64,000 bases of DNA. Origin: Bradysia coprophila (taxonomy: Eukaryota; Arthropoda; Insecta; Diptera; Sciaridae). Where the stretch lies: positions 8,425,685 to 8,489,684 of the forward strand of contig NW_023503374.1 of NCBI RefSeq assembly GCF_014529535.1, given 5' to 3'. The position numbers and the translations under genes are program-made. This document shows positions 11,349-23,455 of the stretch, piece after piece; positions within the stretch are counted from its first letter, which is position 1, and each line of letters starts with the position of its first letter. The notes beneath the pieces are model-generated. The model was given only the letters and a program-made list of their open reading frames with translations. It made no database searches and was not told where the DNA came from.

Positions 11349-13211
11349 ATGAGCGAGGAGAACAATGAAAATTCTTCTAAAATCCAAAGTGACAATGAAG
11401 ATGCGGATGATTTCGCTATAATTTCTAAAAGTGATAACAACGAAGAAATTGTTACCGCGACTACGAGTGCAGAATGCGTGGTCGACTCCACGTTGAATCC
11501 AGTGGAGACAGAATTGGGAATCAATTCTTCAAGGGAAATGAGCCAACAAAGTCAAACTTCAGTGGAGGACGAGCCGAAAATCAATCCTTCAGTGAAAATC
11601 AGCCAACAAAGTCAGGCTCGATCCATGGTCGATACTTCATCGAATGCAATGAGTCAACAAAGTGAAGTCATTTCAATGTCCAGCATTGGAAACAACCAGA
11701 CGAATTCTAATTCGTCCGCGTCTGGAACGAACGACAGCAAAATCAATTCTTCCGATCGTTCAGGAAGTTCGTACATTTCGAGTGAATCGGAACGAACTTC
11801 ATCGGAAGGTTTCAATCGCCATGAAATTGAGGAATCCGTTCTAGATATGATCAGACATATCGAAGACGAAATTGAAGCAGAAGAGCACGATGGTTCAGAT
11901 CAATTCCAAAACATGGAAATGAAAATCAAAACATCACGGGTAATGGTTGCTATTGAACAGATGATTCAGAAGTTGGAAATAGCGTTCTGTCTGCCGTACA
12001 TTTTTGTGGAAAATATGCACGACATGAACAAACTGTGCGGCGACTCGTTTGTGAGCAAATTGATGAATGAATATTGTAAGGTACGTGACGAGGACATCGA
12101 CGTTTGCAGATTCCAGCCGATCGTTATAAACTGCATTAATGATGCTTTCGAAGCGGGATTCAGTGAATTTGTTGACCTTCATCGGAGTAAGGTTGGGTTA
12201 ACGTTGCGTTGTTCTGGCGTTGGATTTTTATTTAAAATTATTTTCATTCACTAAAGATTCCGGAAACAGAAACCAAGCTGCTATCGACAATGATTCAGTT
12301 TAAGTGTATGGCCGAATGGCAAATGGAAATGTCGGCTATCAAGGCGATGAATAAGGAGAAAACTTTACACAAAATGTGGACGAAAAACGAAAAGATCAAA
12401 ACAAAAATTTCTGAAATGCAGGAACAGTACGAAAATTATCGGAATAAAATGCAGGAATTGGTGAACGAGAAGAGCAAAACAATTGCAACGCATAACGAGA
12501 CCATTGCTGATCTGGAAAGACGTAACACACTTGATATCAATGCAGAAATGTAGTCGACTCAAGTACCGGTTGCATTTGTGGTAAACTAAATAGGAACTTG
12601 TACTTTCAGATTCAAATCCAACAAAGAAATGCGACGACTATGTGTCAGCAGTGAAGAGAAACAGAGGATTCTTACGGCCGAACTGGAACAAATCAAGGAA
12701 ACTTACGAGAAATTGGTTCAGAATAATTTGTTGGTGGAGAAAAAGCTTCGCGACCAAAAGTACGTACTAAAACCTTCACTTCGACATGAGTTCTCACTGA
12801 AAGATTTTTCTTGTATTTTTTGGAAATTAGATCGAAAACCAGACAAAAACTGCAGACTGTACTGACGAAATATGACACTGGTGTAGGCGAACGTTTTGCT
12901 GAACTGATGAGAATACGATGCGATTTGGAGGACGAAACTGTGCTGTATGAAAATAAAGTGAAGGAATTCCAGCGTCAAGAGATTGAGTAAATTTTACAAT
13001 CCCTGTTTATACGATAAGGTCACTTCATTGTTGCTATATTTGCAGATACAATCAGATTATGTTCGATAAAGCAGAAGTTGAAGCGAAAGTCAGAGAAGAA
13101 AAGTTGCTGTTGTTCATGATGAACCGGTCGGCCAGAATTATTCAAAGGGCTTACAAGAAAATGATGAAAAAGAGGAAGAAGGGAAAAAAGGGAAAGAAAG
13201 GAAAAAAGTAA
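11349..13211 (+). CDS. DRC10: Dynein regulatory complex subunit 10 (IQCD)
   Basis: Five exons (11349-12191, 12257-12549, 12610-12759, 12831-12986, 13046-13211) join in phase to 535 aa. DRC10 is an IQ-motif, calmodulin-binding type subunit of the nexin-dynein regulatory complex. The first 190 residues are acidic and Ser-rich with no family match. From about residue 195 the family fold begins (TSRVMVAIEQMIQKLEIAF and MNKLCGDSFVSKLMNEY match the vertebrate LDEAIYKVELVTLL/GEDVMRAV region). Long coiled coil fills 290-500, including LRDQKSKTRQKLQTVLTKYD, which matches KKKYKVETEIENWIQKYD. The end carries an IQ motif (RIIQRAYKKMMKKRKK) and a KGKKGKK tail, as in vertebrates. I first considered DRC9 (IQCG), which shares this plan; the N-terminal block favours DRC10. 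Start ATG 11349 is the first in-frame ATG after the divergent DRC2 start. Confidence 0.85.
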
Positions 13212-15094
13212 TGTAGCGTTCCTTAGCGTCGTTGCAGAGCATATGTTATAGGTTAAAAAAATATTTTACTTGCACCCTGCGAAAATCAAATTTTCGCAAG
13301 GAACTCAACGGTAACACTTGCGATAATTTTCATTTTCACAGGGCTTTTCTCAAGTAAAATACTTTAAGTAATTGTTTGGAGATTGTTTTTTTGCCACGAG
13401 GGATCATAGCCCTCGCCTTCAGCTCTGGCTCTCAGCAAAATAAAAATCTCCAAACGAGGACGTACTGTACTAAGAAAAATTCATTCGAAATCAGGCCAAA
13501 GCAACGTAGGTGATTTTTTGTTGAATTATAAGGTCAGACATTTCCGATCAAAATAGTGCTACTCATCCCACATGCCTGATGGTTCGTGTAAGTAAAGCAT
13601 TACGACTCGTCGTAAAGTGTAGGCGGATAATTTCTGGGATAACCATACCATTGGATATCTTCTTTTTACAAAAATTCTCAAAGCTTTCTAACTGAAAATG
13701 TTTACATTATTATCACTAATTTACATTGCTTTGGCCTTACACGACACAATGTAGAATCGGTTCTTTGAAAGTTAATACGCCATAATGACACACATATTGA
13801 CACTTTCGCTGGGCGAAGCATAGCTAGCAACACAATTAACAAAAATTCCGGAATAGAATTAGGGTCTTTAACAAAATGTAAATAAAAAGCTTCGGACGTG
13901 GGCAGCAAAAAAAGAGAGTAAGACCAGAAGACAATTTAAGCTTCCGAAAAAAATAGTCCGACTGTACATGGACTAGGACACATCATTAATATTCGACGGA
14001 TGTGGAAGATGTGAGGTCAGATTTTTAACTTGAGTTAAATTTACAGTATGCTACTCATTCAAACCTACAATTGATGTTTGGATTAACAGTCGCACATTTT
14101 GCTGTTTTTTCAAAGAGAATCGAAAAATGTTATTGGGTCATACCTGTGTTCGCTTTGAAAGAAATGTACCGAATCGCAACACTCTAATTTTACATTAAAT
14201 TTCCATCAATTGCTTTAGGAACTCCTTCAATAACTCTATGGACAATGTTCATTGGACATTGTTTGTAAATAGATTTTCATGTGAAATCTTCCCAATCTTC
14301 AGTTAATTGACCAAGCAGTGTCTGAATGATCATACCATTCATAAGGCCACGGTTAGAACATTATCCGCAACATTTGTTCTGCGACTTTATTTTTGCTTTT
14401 ACCTCAGCGCACCTAAAAGCGAAAGTGCCTAAGATTAACTGTCCAAGACAGGCATGTATACAACTTTACATGTAATGGCAAAAACTCTGAGAAATATTTT
14501 AAAATTGCTCTCATTTGACAACACCGCATGCAAAAAGGTCTTTCTTACGAACGCTCAAAGGTGAAGGTTTTCTTGTCGAATAGGAAGACGTTTGGCCTAA
14601 TAAGGTCTGATAAACTCATTCAGCGTTTATCGGTCCTGGAGAAGGCGGCTTTACATTGTGAAATAGTTATTTGTGTACTTGGTTTGGACGATGTATTTAC
14701 ACAAATTTCCAAAATTGACCTCGATTTTGACTCCAAGGCATGAAAATAACATAATGTAGTGGATTCGTAGTTCCACCTTTCTATTGATTACAATTTGTAT
14801 TGTCCTCATTAAACAACAATTATTGCTAACTGCACGAAACTAACACACACTTTAATTTGCAGAAGAGCCAAAAAGGCCAAAAAGTAAACTAACAATCCGA
14901 AACCCAATCAAGACACATTTCCATTAAGCGAAGAAGTGTTGAAAAATCGCAAATTTCAATTTATTGGGCCAAAAAAATGTTTTTTTAGTTTTTAGTTTTA
15001 TTTTGTGTTAAATTAATAATAAAAAGAGTGAATTTTTGTTCATAATTTTTGTTTTGCCTCAAACATCAGAATATACCCTGTACAAAGCGAAAAA
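13212..15094. other. Intergenic region between DRC10 and prefoldin 6
   Basis: About 1.9 kb. A small hairpin lies at about 13373-13459 (TTTGGAGATT facing AATCTCCAAA around a GC-rich centre), like other foldback pieces in the window. Nothing else is convincing: the 71-codon frame at 14528 has no splice partner or motif. Confidence 0.4.
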
Positions 15095-15742
15095 TTATTT
15101 CATTGCAACGGAAACTTGAAATTGCTGCTGCAACTTTTGCAAATTCTCCCTGTGCTTATCCTGTCGCTTTTCCAACGTTTCTATTGTCTCGTTGCAGCGC
15201 TTCAGCTCCTTCTTGATGTATTCCATTCGCTTGGCAACATTCTGACGACTTTCTTCGAGCTCTTGCTTTACGAGAACAGGTCCGAATAGTTTGTAGACCT
15301 GAGATGAGATTCAAACGGATGCCAATTAATTCAAGAATTTTACTTTTAATGTTCGTACAAAGACAATTACTTTATTGTCCGCTCCGAGGAGATTCAGTTC
15401 ATCCAACACACTTTTATTTTCGTTCAGCTGACCATCGAGGAGTTGTCGTTGTTGCACCAGTTTCGAAAATTCTGTGAATGTCAACATAACCTCAATATTG
15501 GGTCTCTAAATTAGGATTAGAATACGCGCTAGTCGCTTAAACGATAATTATTTGACTCTACATTACGGTAGTGGCTGCTGAGAACCCTTCCTTTGTTTAT
15601 TTCACTAATTTATTGCCAATACTAACAACAGACGGCATACCGAATTGCTCAACTAAAGGAAAATCTTACCTTTCTGCGCTGATTTGAACTGTTCAACCTC
15701 GGCGGTGATTTTCTTCTGAATGGCGGTACTATCTTTATCCAT
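15095..15742 (-). CDS. Pfdn6: Prefoldin subunit 6
   Basis: Three exons on the minus strand (15742-15670, 15471-15371, 15298-15095) encode 125 aa, matching the usual length of 125-130. Prefoldin is the cytosolic hexamer that passes unfolded actin and tubulin to the TRiC chaperonin; subunit 6 is a beta-type subunit. The two coiled-coil helices frame the conserved hairpin LLGADNKVYKLFGPVLVKQEL at residues about 52-72, almost identical to the human LDGSNVVFKLLGPVLVKQEL. The N-terminus starts IQKKITAEVEQF. Exons join in phase with clean GT/AG signals. Its start lies 336 bp from the divergent Dcr-1 start. Confidence 0.95.
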
Positions 15743-16078
15743 TTTAAAGGTAACTGTATCTGGTTGTTGCGCTTGTCGATAGCAAAATAAATTAGAAAAA
15801 CTAAAAGTCGACGAAAGACTCACAGATCACACAATGTTTTTTTAATTCAATGGAAATGTCATTCCCTTGCTGTCATAGTAGAAGAAACTACTACAAAGGT
15901 AGTAGGTAGACACTCATTAGGTACCAGATGTACCAGAAGCATTTGACTTCTATGTATTTCAGTTGGGAACTAGTGTGGATGTTGATGGGAAATTACCGAA
16001 ATTACATCAAACTTCATCCAGAATATTCGGGGAAGTACACACTCATATGTTTAGCGACATTTCGTTATTGTGACAAGT
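15743..16078. promoter_or_regulatory. Shared 336-bp region between divergent prefoldin 6 and Dcr-1 starts
   Basis: The two start codons face away from each other with 336 bp between them, which must hold both promoters and leaders. Both are broadly expressed housekeeping-type genes, a setting in which bidirectional promoters are common. No specific element is assigned. Confidence 0.4.
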
Positions 16079-19000
16079 ATGTCATCATTGATAGAGAAGC
16101 AAGAACAGCAAGAAGCAAAAGAAATGGAAATTGATTTACCCTTGGAACTGCCTAAGGCCCGTCCTTACCAGGTAAGAATTAGAAACAATTCAATAGTCAC
16201 GCATAAAAGAGAACATGCAATTATTGTCATCATCCAGGAGGAGCTGCTAGCAACTGCCAAGGAAAAAAACTCGTTGATTTGTCTAGGAACGGGAGCGGGT
16301 AAAACGTACATAGCCGTTATGCTGATTTCTCATTTTTCGCACGAACTGGAGCCGCCCTACGACGAAGATGGTAAGAGAACGTTCTTCTTAGTGCCTACCA
16401 GGCCTTTAGTGAAACAACAGGCAGCAGAGATTGTGAAGAAAAGTCGATTAGGTGAGAAAGATGTTGGCGAATATACTGGTGATATGAATGTCGACTTCTG
16501 GTCGAAGGACGTTTGGCTGGAACATTTGCGTACCAAGAAGGTGTTCGTTATGACACGGCAGATTTTCCTCAATATGTTAAATTCGGCAATTATTCCGTTG
16601 AGTAAGGTGAATCTATTGATATTCGACGAAGCCCATCATGCAGCACCGAAGGCAAAGAAAAAAGGAAAGGGCAGTGGAAAGGACACGAACGATGTCTACA
16701 AGCTGATAATGGATTTTATTCATTCGAGGCCTGAATCGGATCATCCACGTATTTTGGGACTGTCAGCAAGTCTTATTAACGCTAACAGCAATGCGGTGGC
16801 ATTACAACGGACAATTAGGGATTTGGAAGGCACTTATAAGTCGTCTTGCACATCCGTTACCGATTTGGATGATGTACGTAAATACGCAACGGATCCCGTA
16901 GAAAGTATTTGGGAATATGCCAGCGACAGTGCTGTGATTGGATTTGATTGTGCTCACGTTCAGACATTTTTATCATCAGCTCGGGATGTTTTCTTTGAAA
17001 TGGATGCATACAAAGCTAGTCTGGACCGCAAAAATGACAGCAACAGAACCGAACAAAATACAGATGAAATACCGACCAACTCCATGGCCATTACTCTACC
17101 CATAAGTGTGGATGCTTTAAAGAAATGCGAAAGTATGATCAGTGACATTCTTCAATCGATGGGTCCTTGGTGTGCGATAGCTGCATGCGATTTTTATATT
17201 CAAGAATTTCAGAGCTACATCGAACTTTACCAACACTCATATCCAGGATTTTGTAGCATTTTAACAACGGTTAACGACATGATAGAGACAGTCGTGGGTC
17301 TTCTAAAATACAGCCTTTACATACGGCAAGTGTCACTCAACGATATGCTCCTGAAGTATATTTCCAACAAAATGGAACGTCTTCTTTTATTGTTGATGGA
17401 GTACAGCGATCCGAATAAACCTTTAGCTGGAATTATATTCGTACAGCGTCGCGCTATGTGTAAGGCGTTATGCAAATGGTTGCAAAAGATCAAAGAACTC
17501 AATTTAAAGAAGGCAAAGAATCCATTTGACTTTCTCAAAACTGACTACATTGTTGGCGAAGCAGCCCGACCCGGATTTGCCAATAAAATTGCTGTCAAGG
17601 CTGCTCAACTCCAGAAGAAGACTTTGAACAAGTTCCGCAGTGGTGATCTGAACATACTCGTATCGACATCAATTTTGGAAGAAGGACTCGATGTGTCCCA
17701 GTGTAATCTTGTTGTTCGATATGACGGCGTTGACTCATTCAGACAGTGGGTTCAATCACAAGGACGAGCAAGATCAAAGGATGGTCGATTTGTGGTTTTC
17801 AGTAACTCAACATCGGTGACCCAACAAAGTCTTGATAACTTCAAAGGTATGTTCAAAGAATTACAAACACTTGCAACAAGTAGAAAGCATACGAATCCTT
17901 CGTCCGTATCCCGTACCCCGCGTAATATACCAGAAGACGAAATGCCACTGATCAACCCAGTTAATGGAGCAAGAATTACCCTAGACACCGCCAAGGCAAT
18001 GGTCTTTATGTACTGCAGTCGACTGCCGTCTGATGCATTCTTTTCCACAAATCCATACGAAACTAGGATTGAACATCCGAATGGATTTCAATTTGTCATT
18101 AGGTTGCCAATAAACTCTCCAATTAAGCGGGCAATGAAAGGACCTGTTAAGCTAAACGAATCCTTGGCGTGTAAAACTGCTTATTTAGAAGTGTGTCGCA
18201 TTCTACGCGAAGAGGACGAAATCGATGAGTCGTTCGTTCCATACACCAAGTCATCAAGGCTCAAGAGGATAATTGACGAATTCAATCTTACATGTTCGAT
18301 CGACGACGATGAAACGTACATTGATGGACCGAAACCTGGAACGGCCAAACGACGGCAAATTTATTCAAAGTCTTTCGAGACGATGTTCGCTACCTTGCCA
18401 ATCAAGTCGTCGACAACGATCTGTCTTTATTCGATTGACGTACAGCCCAAAACTGGCAGAAATTCTATTGGTTTCATTTGTTCAGAAGATGTACCACTTA
18501 ACCGGATTGTTTCCAGCTTTCCAGTTTACATCAAAACTGCTGAGTATAAAATTTCAGTTGCGTCTTGCGACACAGCCTTTCATCTCAGCCCGGAACAGCT
18601 TCACCAAGTGCAATTATTCCATCAGGTAGTGTTTCATGAAAGTCTCGGATTCAAGAGGAAACAATTGAAGTTCGACGACTCGTCTCCTGTTTATGTTGTT
18701 CCGTTGAACGATGAATTCGGTGTTGATTGGAATATGGTTCAGGTCACATTGGATCGCAATAATACGAACGCAACGATCATCACCAAGAATGATGCATACC
18801 AACAACATTTCACATTCAACGAAAGTGTTTACAACGATGCTATGGTGTTTCGACGCTATGAACCGTTCGGTCTTTTCGAAGTCCTTAAAGTTAGCACTAA
18901 GACTCCAAGTTCACGATTTCCCAATAATGACAACGGATACACGACATACGAGGATTATTTCGGTAAACAATATGGCTTGACGATCATTCATTCGCACCCG

Positions 19001-21096
19001 TTACTGTGTGTGGATCCAATCGGCTTTAACAGTTCCATTAAACAAGTGGCACTAACCAAAGCCGAACAGAAACGTAAACCTATTGAGCTAGTTCCAGAAT
19101 TGTTGTTGATCTTTCCAATACCGACGTCGTTTCATCGTCAGTGCCGTCTTCTACCTGCAATTTTTTATCGATTGTGTCAGTTCTACAACATAGAAACATT
19201 GAGAGAACGAATAGCGACGGAGGCTAATTTTGGATGGGCAACAGCTAATCACAATTGGGGTCCATTGAACGTTGAGTCTGTGCAGAGTATTTGCCGACAG
19301 GAGAAAGTAGTGCGAGGCTCTGCAAAGAACAGCGATAGTGATGCAAACGGCGACGACAGTGAGCGGTCGATGGATTCTAACGATATGGAAGTGGATTCTT
19401 CATTTCAAATGGATGAAGATATGGGTTCAACGATTAGTCAGTCTGAAGACATTTACGGCGATGTCGATGAATTGAAAAGAAAATATTCGAACTTCAATGT
19501 TAAAGCCTATGCGTACTCGATGAAGCAGAAACTGATGAACGACTACAAGAAGTTTTTGGAGGCGCCAGTAGTTGGCTACGATTTAGGTGATCACAGCCAG
19601 TATTTGCCACAAAATTCTGAAATTCAAAGAAATCGCTTCGTTGACTTTGAAAGAGTCAAATCATTTGATCGTCACACTAGGGTTGACATGTTTGGACCTA
19701 GTCCCAGTTTAATTCTGCAGGCATTAACGACAAACAAAGCAATTGACATGTTCAATATGGAGAGATTAGAGACACTTGGCGACAGTTTCCTTAAATTAAC
19801 AACGTCTGCGTATTTTTACTACAAGCTACCAGTACTCAATGAGGGATACTTGTCTTTATTGAAAGTGAATCAAATCTCGAATCGTAATCTGTATCGTTTG
19901 GGATCAAAAAAAGATTTGGCCGAATTTGTGGTAGCTCATCAATTTCAACCGTGCAACAATTGGCTTCCTCCAGGATTTTCCGCGGACATAGATACGTCGG
20001 AGAAAAAGGAGAAACAAGATGGAGAATCATGCAACAAGTACACTGAGCAACGAATTTCCGATAAATCAATAGCTGATTGTTGCGAATCATTAATTGGAGC
20101 ATATCTGTTGTCGAGTGGACCAATGGGCGCAGTAAGTTTCATGACATGGTTGGGTATTCGAATTGTGGATCCACAGTCGACTGAAAACAATGGCCATTGG
20201 CTTCCACCGCCCCGATCACCAAAATCTACTTCAACATCGGGTGATTCAGAAATCAAAATCAAAAACCTTTCGTCAACGTTGACCGAATTCGAAGAGCGTA
20301 TTGGATACAATTTCCATGACAAATGTTTCCTCATTCAGGCTATGACACATGTGTCGTATCACGACAATACCATAACTGATTGCTACCAGCGATTGGAGTT
20401 CCTCGGAGATGCTGTCTTGGACTATCTCATAACACGGTACATATACGAAGATCCCAACCGCTTTAAGCCTGGCGATTTGACTCAGCTAAGAGCATCTCTG
20501 ACGAACAATGCATTTTTTGGCTCGCTGGCGGTCAAGAATCGATTTCACGTTCACCTAAAAATGAGTTCGTACGATCTCTACCGTTCCATTCATTCGTTTG
20601 CTGATAAAATTAAAACCGATGCAAAGGATGACATTGTCTTTGGCAATTTCATGACGCTTCTCGACGAACGAGAGACCCAGGATTCAGATGAAGCCGAGGT
20701 GCCGAAGGCGTTGGGTGATGTGTTCGAAGCTGTTGCTGGTGGTATCTATTTGGACTCTAATTATTCGCTGGATGCTGTATGGCAGGTCTACTACCCACTC
20801 ATGGCGAGTGAGCTTGGTAAGATTTTGCTGTGGAACATTTGATTCAAAGTTTAATAAATTTCGTCCGCTTTTCAGAGAACTTCAGCAAAAATATTCCGAA
20901 AAGTCCGTTGAGTTTGCTGTACATGAAATATCAATCTGTGAAATTCAGCGACGCTGTAGCAGTGAACAAGCGTGAGGTCAGTGTGACTGTTACGATCAAG
21001 CATAAAGGAGGAACGTTTACCGAGGATGGCTACGGCAAAAATCGTTATTGGGCTAAAAGTTCGGCAGCAAAACGTGCCTTAAGGCGAAAAATGTAA
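16079..21096 (+). CDS. Dcr-1: Dicer-1, compact form with intact helicase
   Basis: Three exons (16079-16171, 16238-20816, 20876-21096) encode 1630 aa. Dicer-1 cuts pre-miRNA hairpins to miRNA duplexes. Domains in order: DExD/H helicase (GTGAGKT near 48, DEAH near 161, helicase-C EEGLDV and QSQGRARS near 510-550), dimerisation domain near 605-700 (ARITLDTAKAMVFMYCSRLPSDAF), platform and PAZ near 950-1040 (PELLLIFPIP), RNase IIIa near 1200-1320 (ERLETLGDSF; DKSIADCCESLIG), RNase IIIb near 1400-1540 (QRLEFLGDAVLDYL; PKALGDVFEAVAG) and a C-terminal dsRBD. The acidic RNase III residues are all present. ELLATAKEKNSLICLG and LRLPINSPIK mark it as Dicer-1, not Dicer-2. It is about 600 aa shorter than Drosophila Dcr-1, and its Walker box is intact where Drosophila's is lost. 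The first intron (66 bp) is in frame and stop-free, but removing it restores the family alignment PYQ|EELLATA. AATAAA overlaps the stop (21095-21100). It may be a paralog. Confidence 0.92.
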
Positions 21097-23455
21097 TAAA
21101 AATCGAGAAAGAATCGTACTCATTGAAAAATTACGTATGAGCTCCGTAAGATTCGATACTCAATTTATCGGTGTTTCGTAAGAATCAAGCCTCTACGTAA
21201 AACGTACAAGTTTATATCTGTCCTGTGAATGTAGTCATTTCGTAGGAATTACGTTTTACTGGTCATCTTACATTTTGTGCGGTACTTTCCGAATGAAAAT
21301 ATCAACCGATCTTATCGTATTTTATGCCACACAAAACATGTGAGACGGCCAATACAATGTGAAATAACTTTTTTCGATGGACTAATGAGCTATATCGTTT
21401 TACGTACGTGTTGAGTCTTACACATCTCTGGGAATGTTACAGACCGCCTACGTAATTCTTAAAGAACTTAGAAAACCATTTAAAGCGCGCTGTGCGATCT
21501 TCTGACACGTATCATTGTTAACTTTTTAACTTATATTAATAGCAAAGGTGGCGGGAAATTGTTTTTTTTTTTATTAAAATTCAAGTTTTTGAAAATCTAT
21601 AAATTGAATCGGTTTCATTCCTTAGGCGAACCTTGCCTTTTCTTTACATATAAGAGATCCTTGGCTCGGACATGCGTATTGAATGATTGACATTCTTAAA
21701 CGGTCTTTTTAATTGTTTGATAAGGAATATTATGAAGGTTTTCTATCTTGGAACATTTAGAAATCAGCTTGATCTGATCAGCTTCGGGTCAGGTCCGATA
21801 CTGGAAGTAAAGCCTGAACTGAAGTGAATCTGGCTTTGTCGAGACCAGGTAGCCTAAAATGATCATACAAATGTTGCAAGGTAGCCCGAAAGTTTTCAGG
21901 TCAAGTTTGACCTGATTACTAAGTCAAGCTCAGGTCAAACAGATGACCTCTGGAATATTTTATATCAAGTTTTTGAAAACTCGTTTACGAACTTTTTCGA
22001 TTTTGTCTTTTTTGAAAACTACTCGTTCCTCAACCAACACACTTGCAACACACCGACACTTGCATATGAATGAGTTTATGATCTGTCCCTTGACCGATGA
22101 AACTTCAAACCAAAATAGTTCGAAGAGAAATTTATTAGAATGTTCTTAGAGCATCTTGGATTCTTCTGTATTCGGTCTGCTAGAAGATGATATAAGAATC
22201 CACTAATGTTGCTCTAAGAAAGGTCCTACAGATTTAGTGTTATTTCATAATAAAATTTCGTTCATCACGGGAGTGGTCATGAAAATTGCTGCATTTACTC
22301 TCGTTGAAATTTAAACTTATATGCTGCCAAGACTCATGTCACTTACGTGGCCTCTGCTAATGCAAAATTTTGATTGCACTTTTAAGACTAACAAGTAAAG
22401 AGTTATAAAATCACATTTACACTCTCCCACTGTGACGCACTGCTTGCAATTATGTAACTCATGTGTTTAATTTTAGAAATTTCAAGTGCATTACCCAGAT
22501 CGGGTCTGCTTATATATATTGCGTTGTGTATAGAAAGTTTGTTATTTGTCATTTTGAACCATTAGTCGAATCGAATTACATTTGCTATTCCTTAGACCCT
22601 AAATAATTTAACTAAAGAAACATCTTTTCATCGACAACATCAAAGATTCGGTTGTGAAAGTTGATTTTCGTTGAAGACAAAACTGTTTACAACAGAATGC
22701 TGATTGTGTGGTATAATAAAACGTGCGAAGAAATCTTTTTCTGTATGTTCAACAACAACACAGCATGAGTATTTCATAGACACATCATGAATTTTTTCTA
22801 TGCCTGTGTAGGGTCATAAAAATGTTTCAAAATGATTATGAATGGTCTGGAATTTGTCACTGTCACGAGTGTAAGAAAAAGTACTTGTTGAAGTATTTTA
22901 CTCGCTGCATCTACGGAAAATGAGTCATAATTCATTGACATGAGCGTTGGAACTCATTCATCTAAGGCCCCGATGAATGAGAACTGACGTGGGTAATGAT
23001 TTACGTAATTGTTTGAAACTTTTTACGTTGCAACAATATCTTTTGTAAAATAGCTGGCTGAAGCGTAAATGGTGAATTACAGTGGACATTCGATAAAAAA
23101 AGGAATAAATCTTATATTCGAACCTGAGGTCAAACAACCAACGCAAAGTTCTATTTTGCGTTGTACCTGGAAGAACTTAATATCCCAGCTTTAGTTTTGT
23201 TCCGTCGACAATTCACTTGTAAAAGTTCAGATTGTATTTTCTCATACTTCCCGGCCGCATCATCATCAATAGTACAAACTGCACAAATCTGTCACTGAGA
23301 ATTCAAGTTTTATTTCGAGTGTCATTTCGTTGAACAAATTTACAATTTCTCTTCAAAATATTCAACTTTTGGTTATCAATAATAAAATCTCATCGCGACA
23401 AATCAGTGGTAAATATTGGAAAATTATGAAAAAATATTTCTTTGGTGTCGTCTCT
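21097..23455. other. Intergenic region between Dcr-1 and asterix
   Basis: About 2.4 kb without a supportable gene. At 21890-21945 AGGTCA half-sites occur as inverted pairs: AGGTCAAGTTTGACCT and, further on, AGGTCAAACAGATGACCT. This is the consensus half-site of nuclear receptors, but the surrounding GGTCAGG-rich sequence (from about 21765) could also be part of an unnamed repeat. Confidence 0.35.

Noticed and set aside
11349-13211. DRC9 (IQCG) as an alternative name for the coiled-coil IQ protein
   Set aside because: The N-terminal block and the KTRQKLQTVLTKYD segment match DRC10 (IQCD) better.
14528-14743. 71-codon plus-strand frame between DRC10 and prefoldin 6
   Set aside because: It is an isolated frame with no conserved motif; chance is the simpler account.
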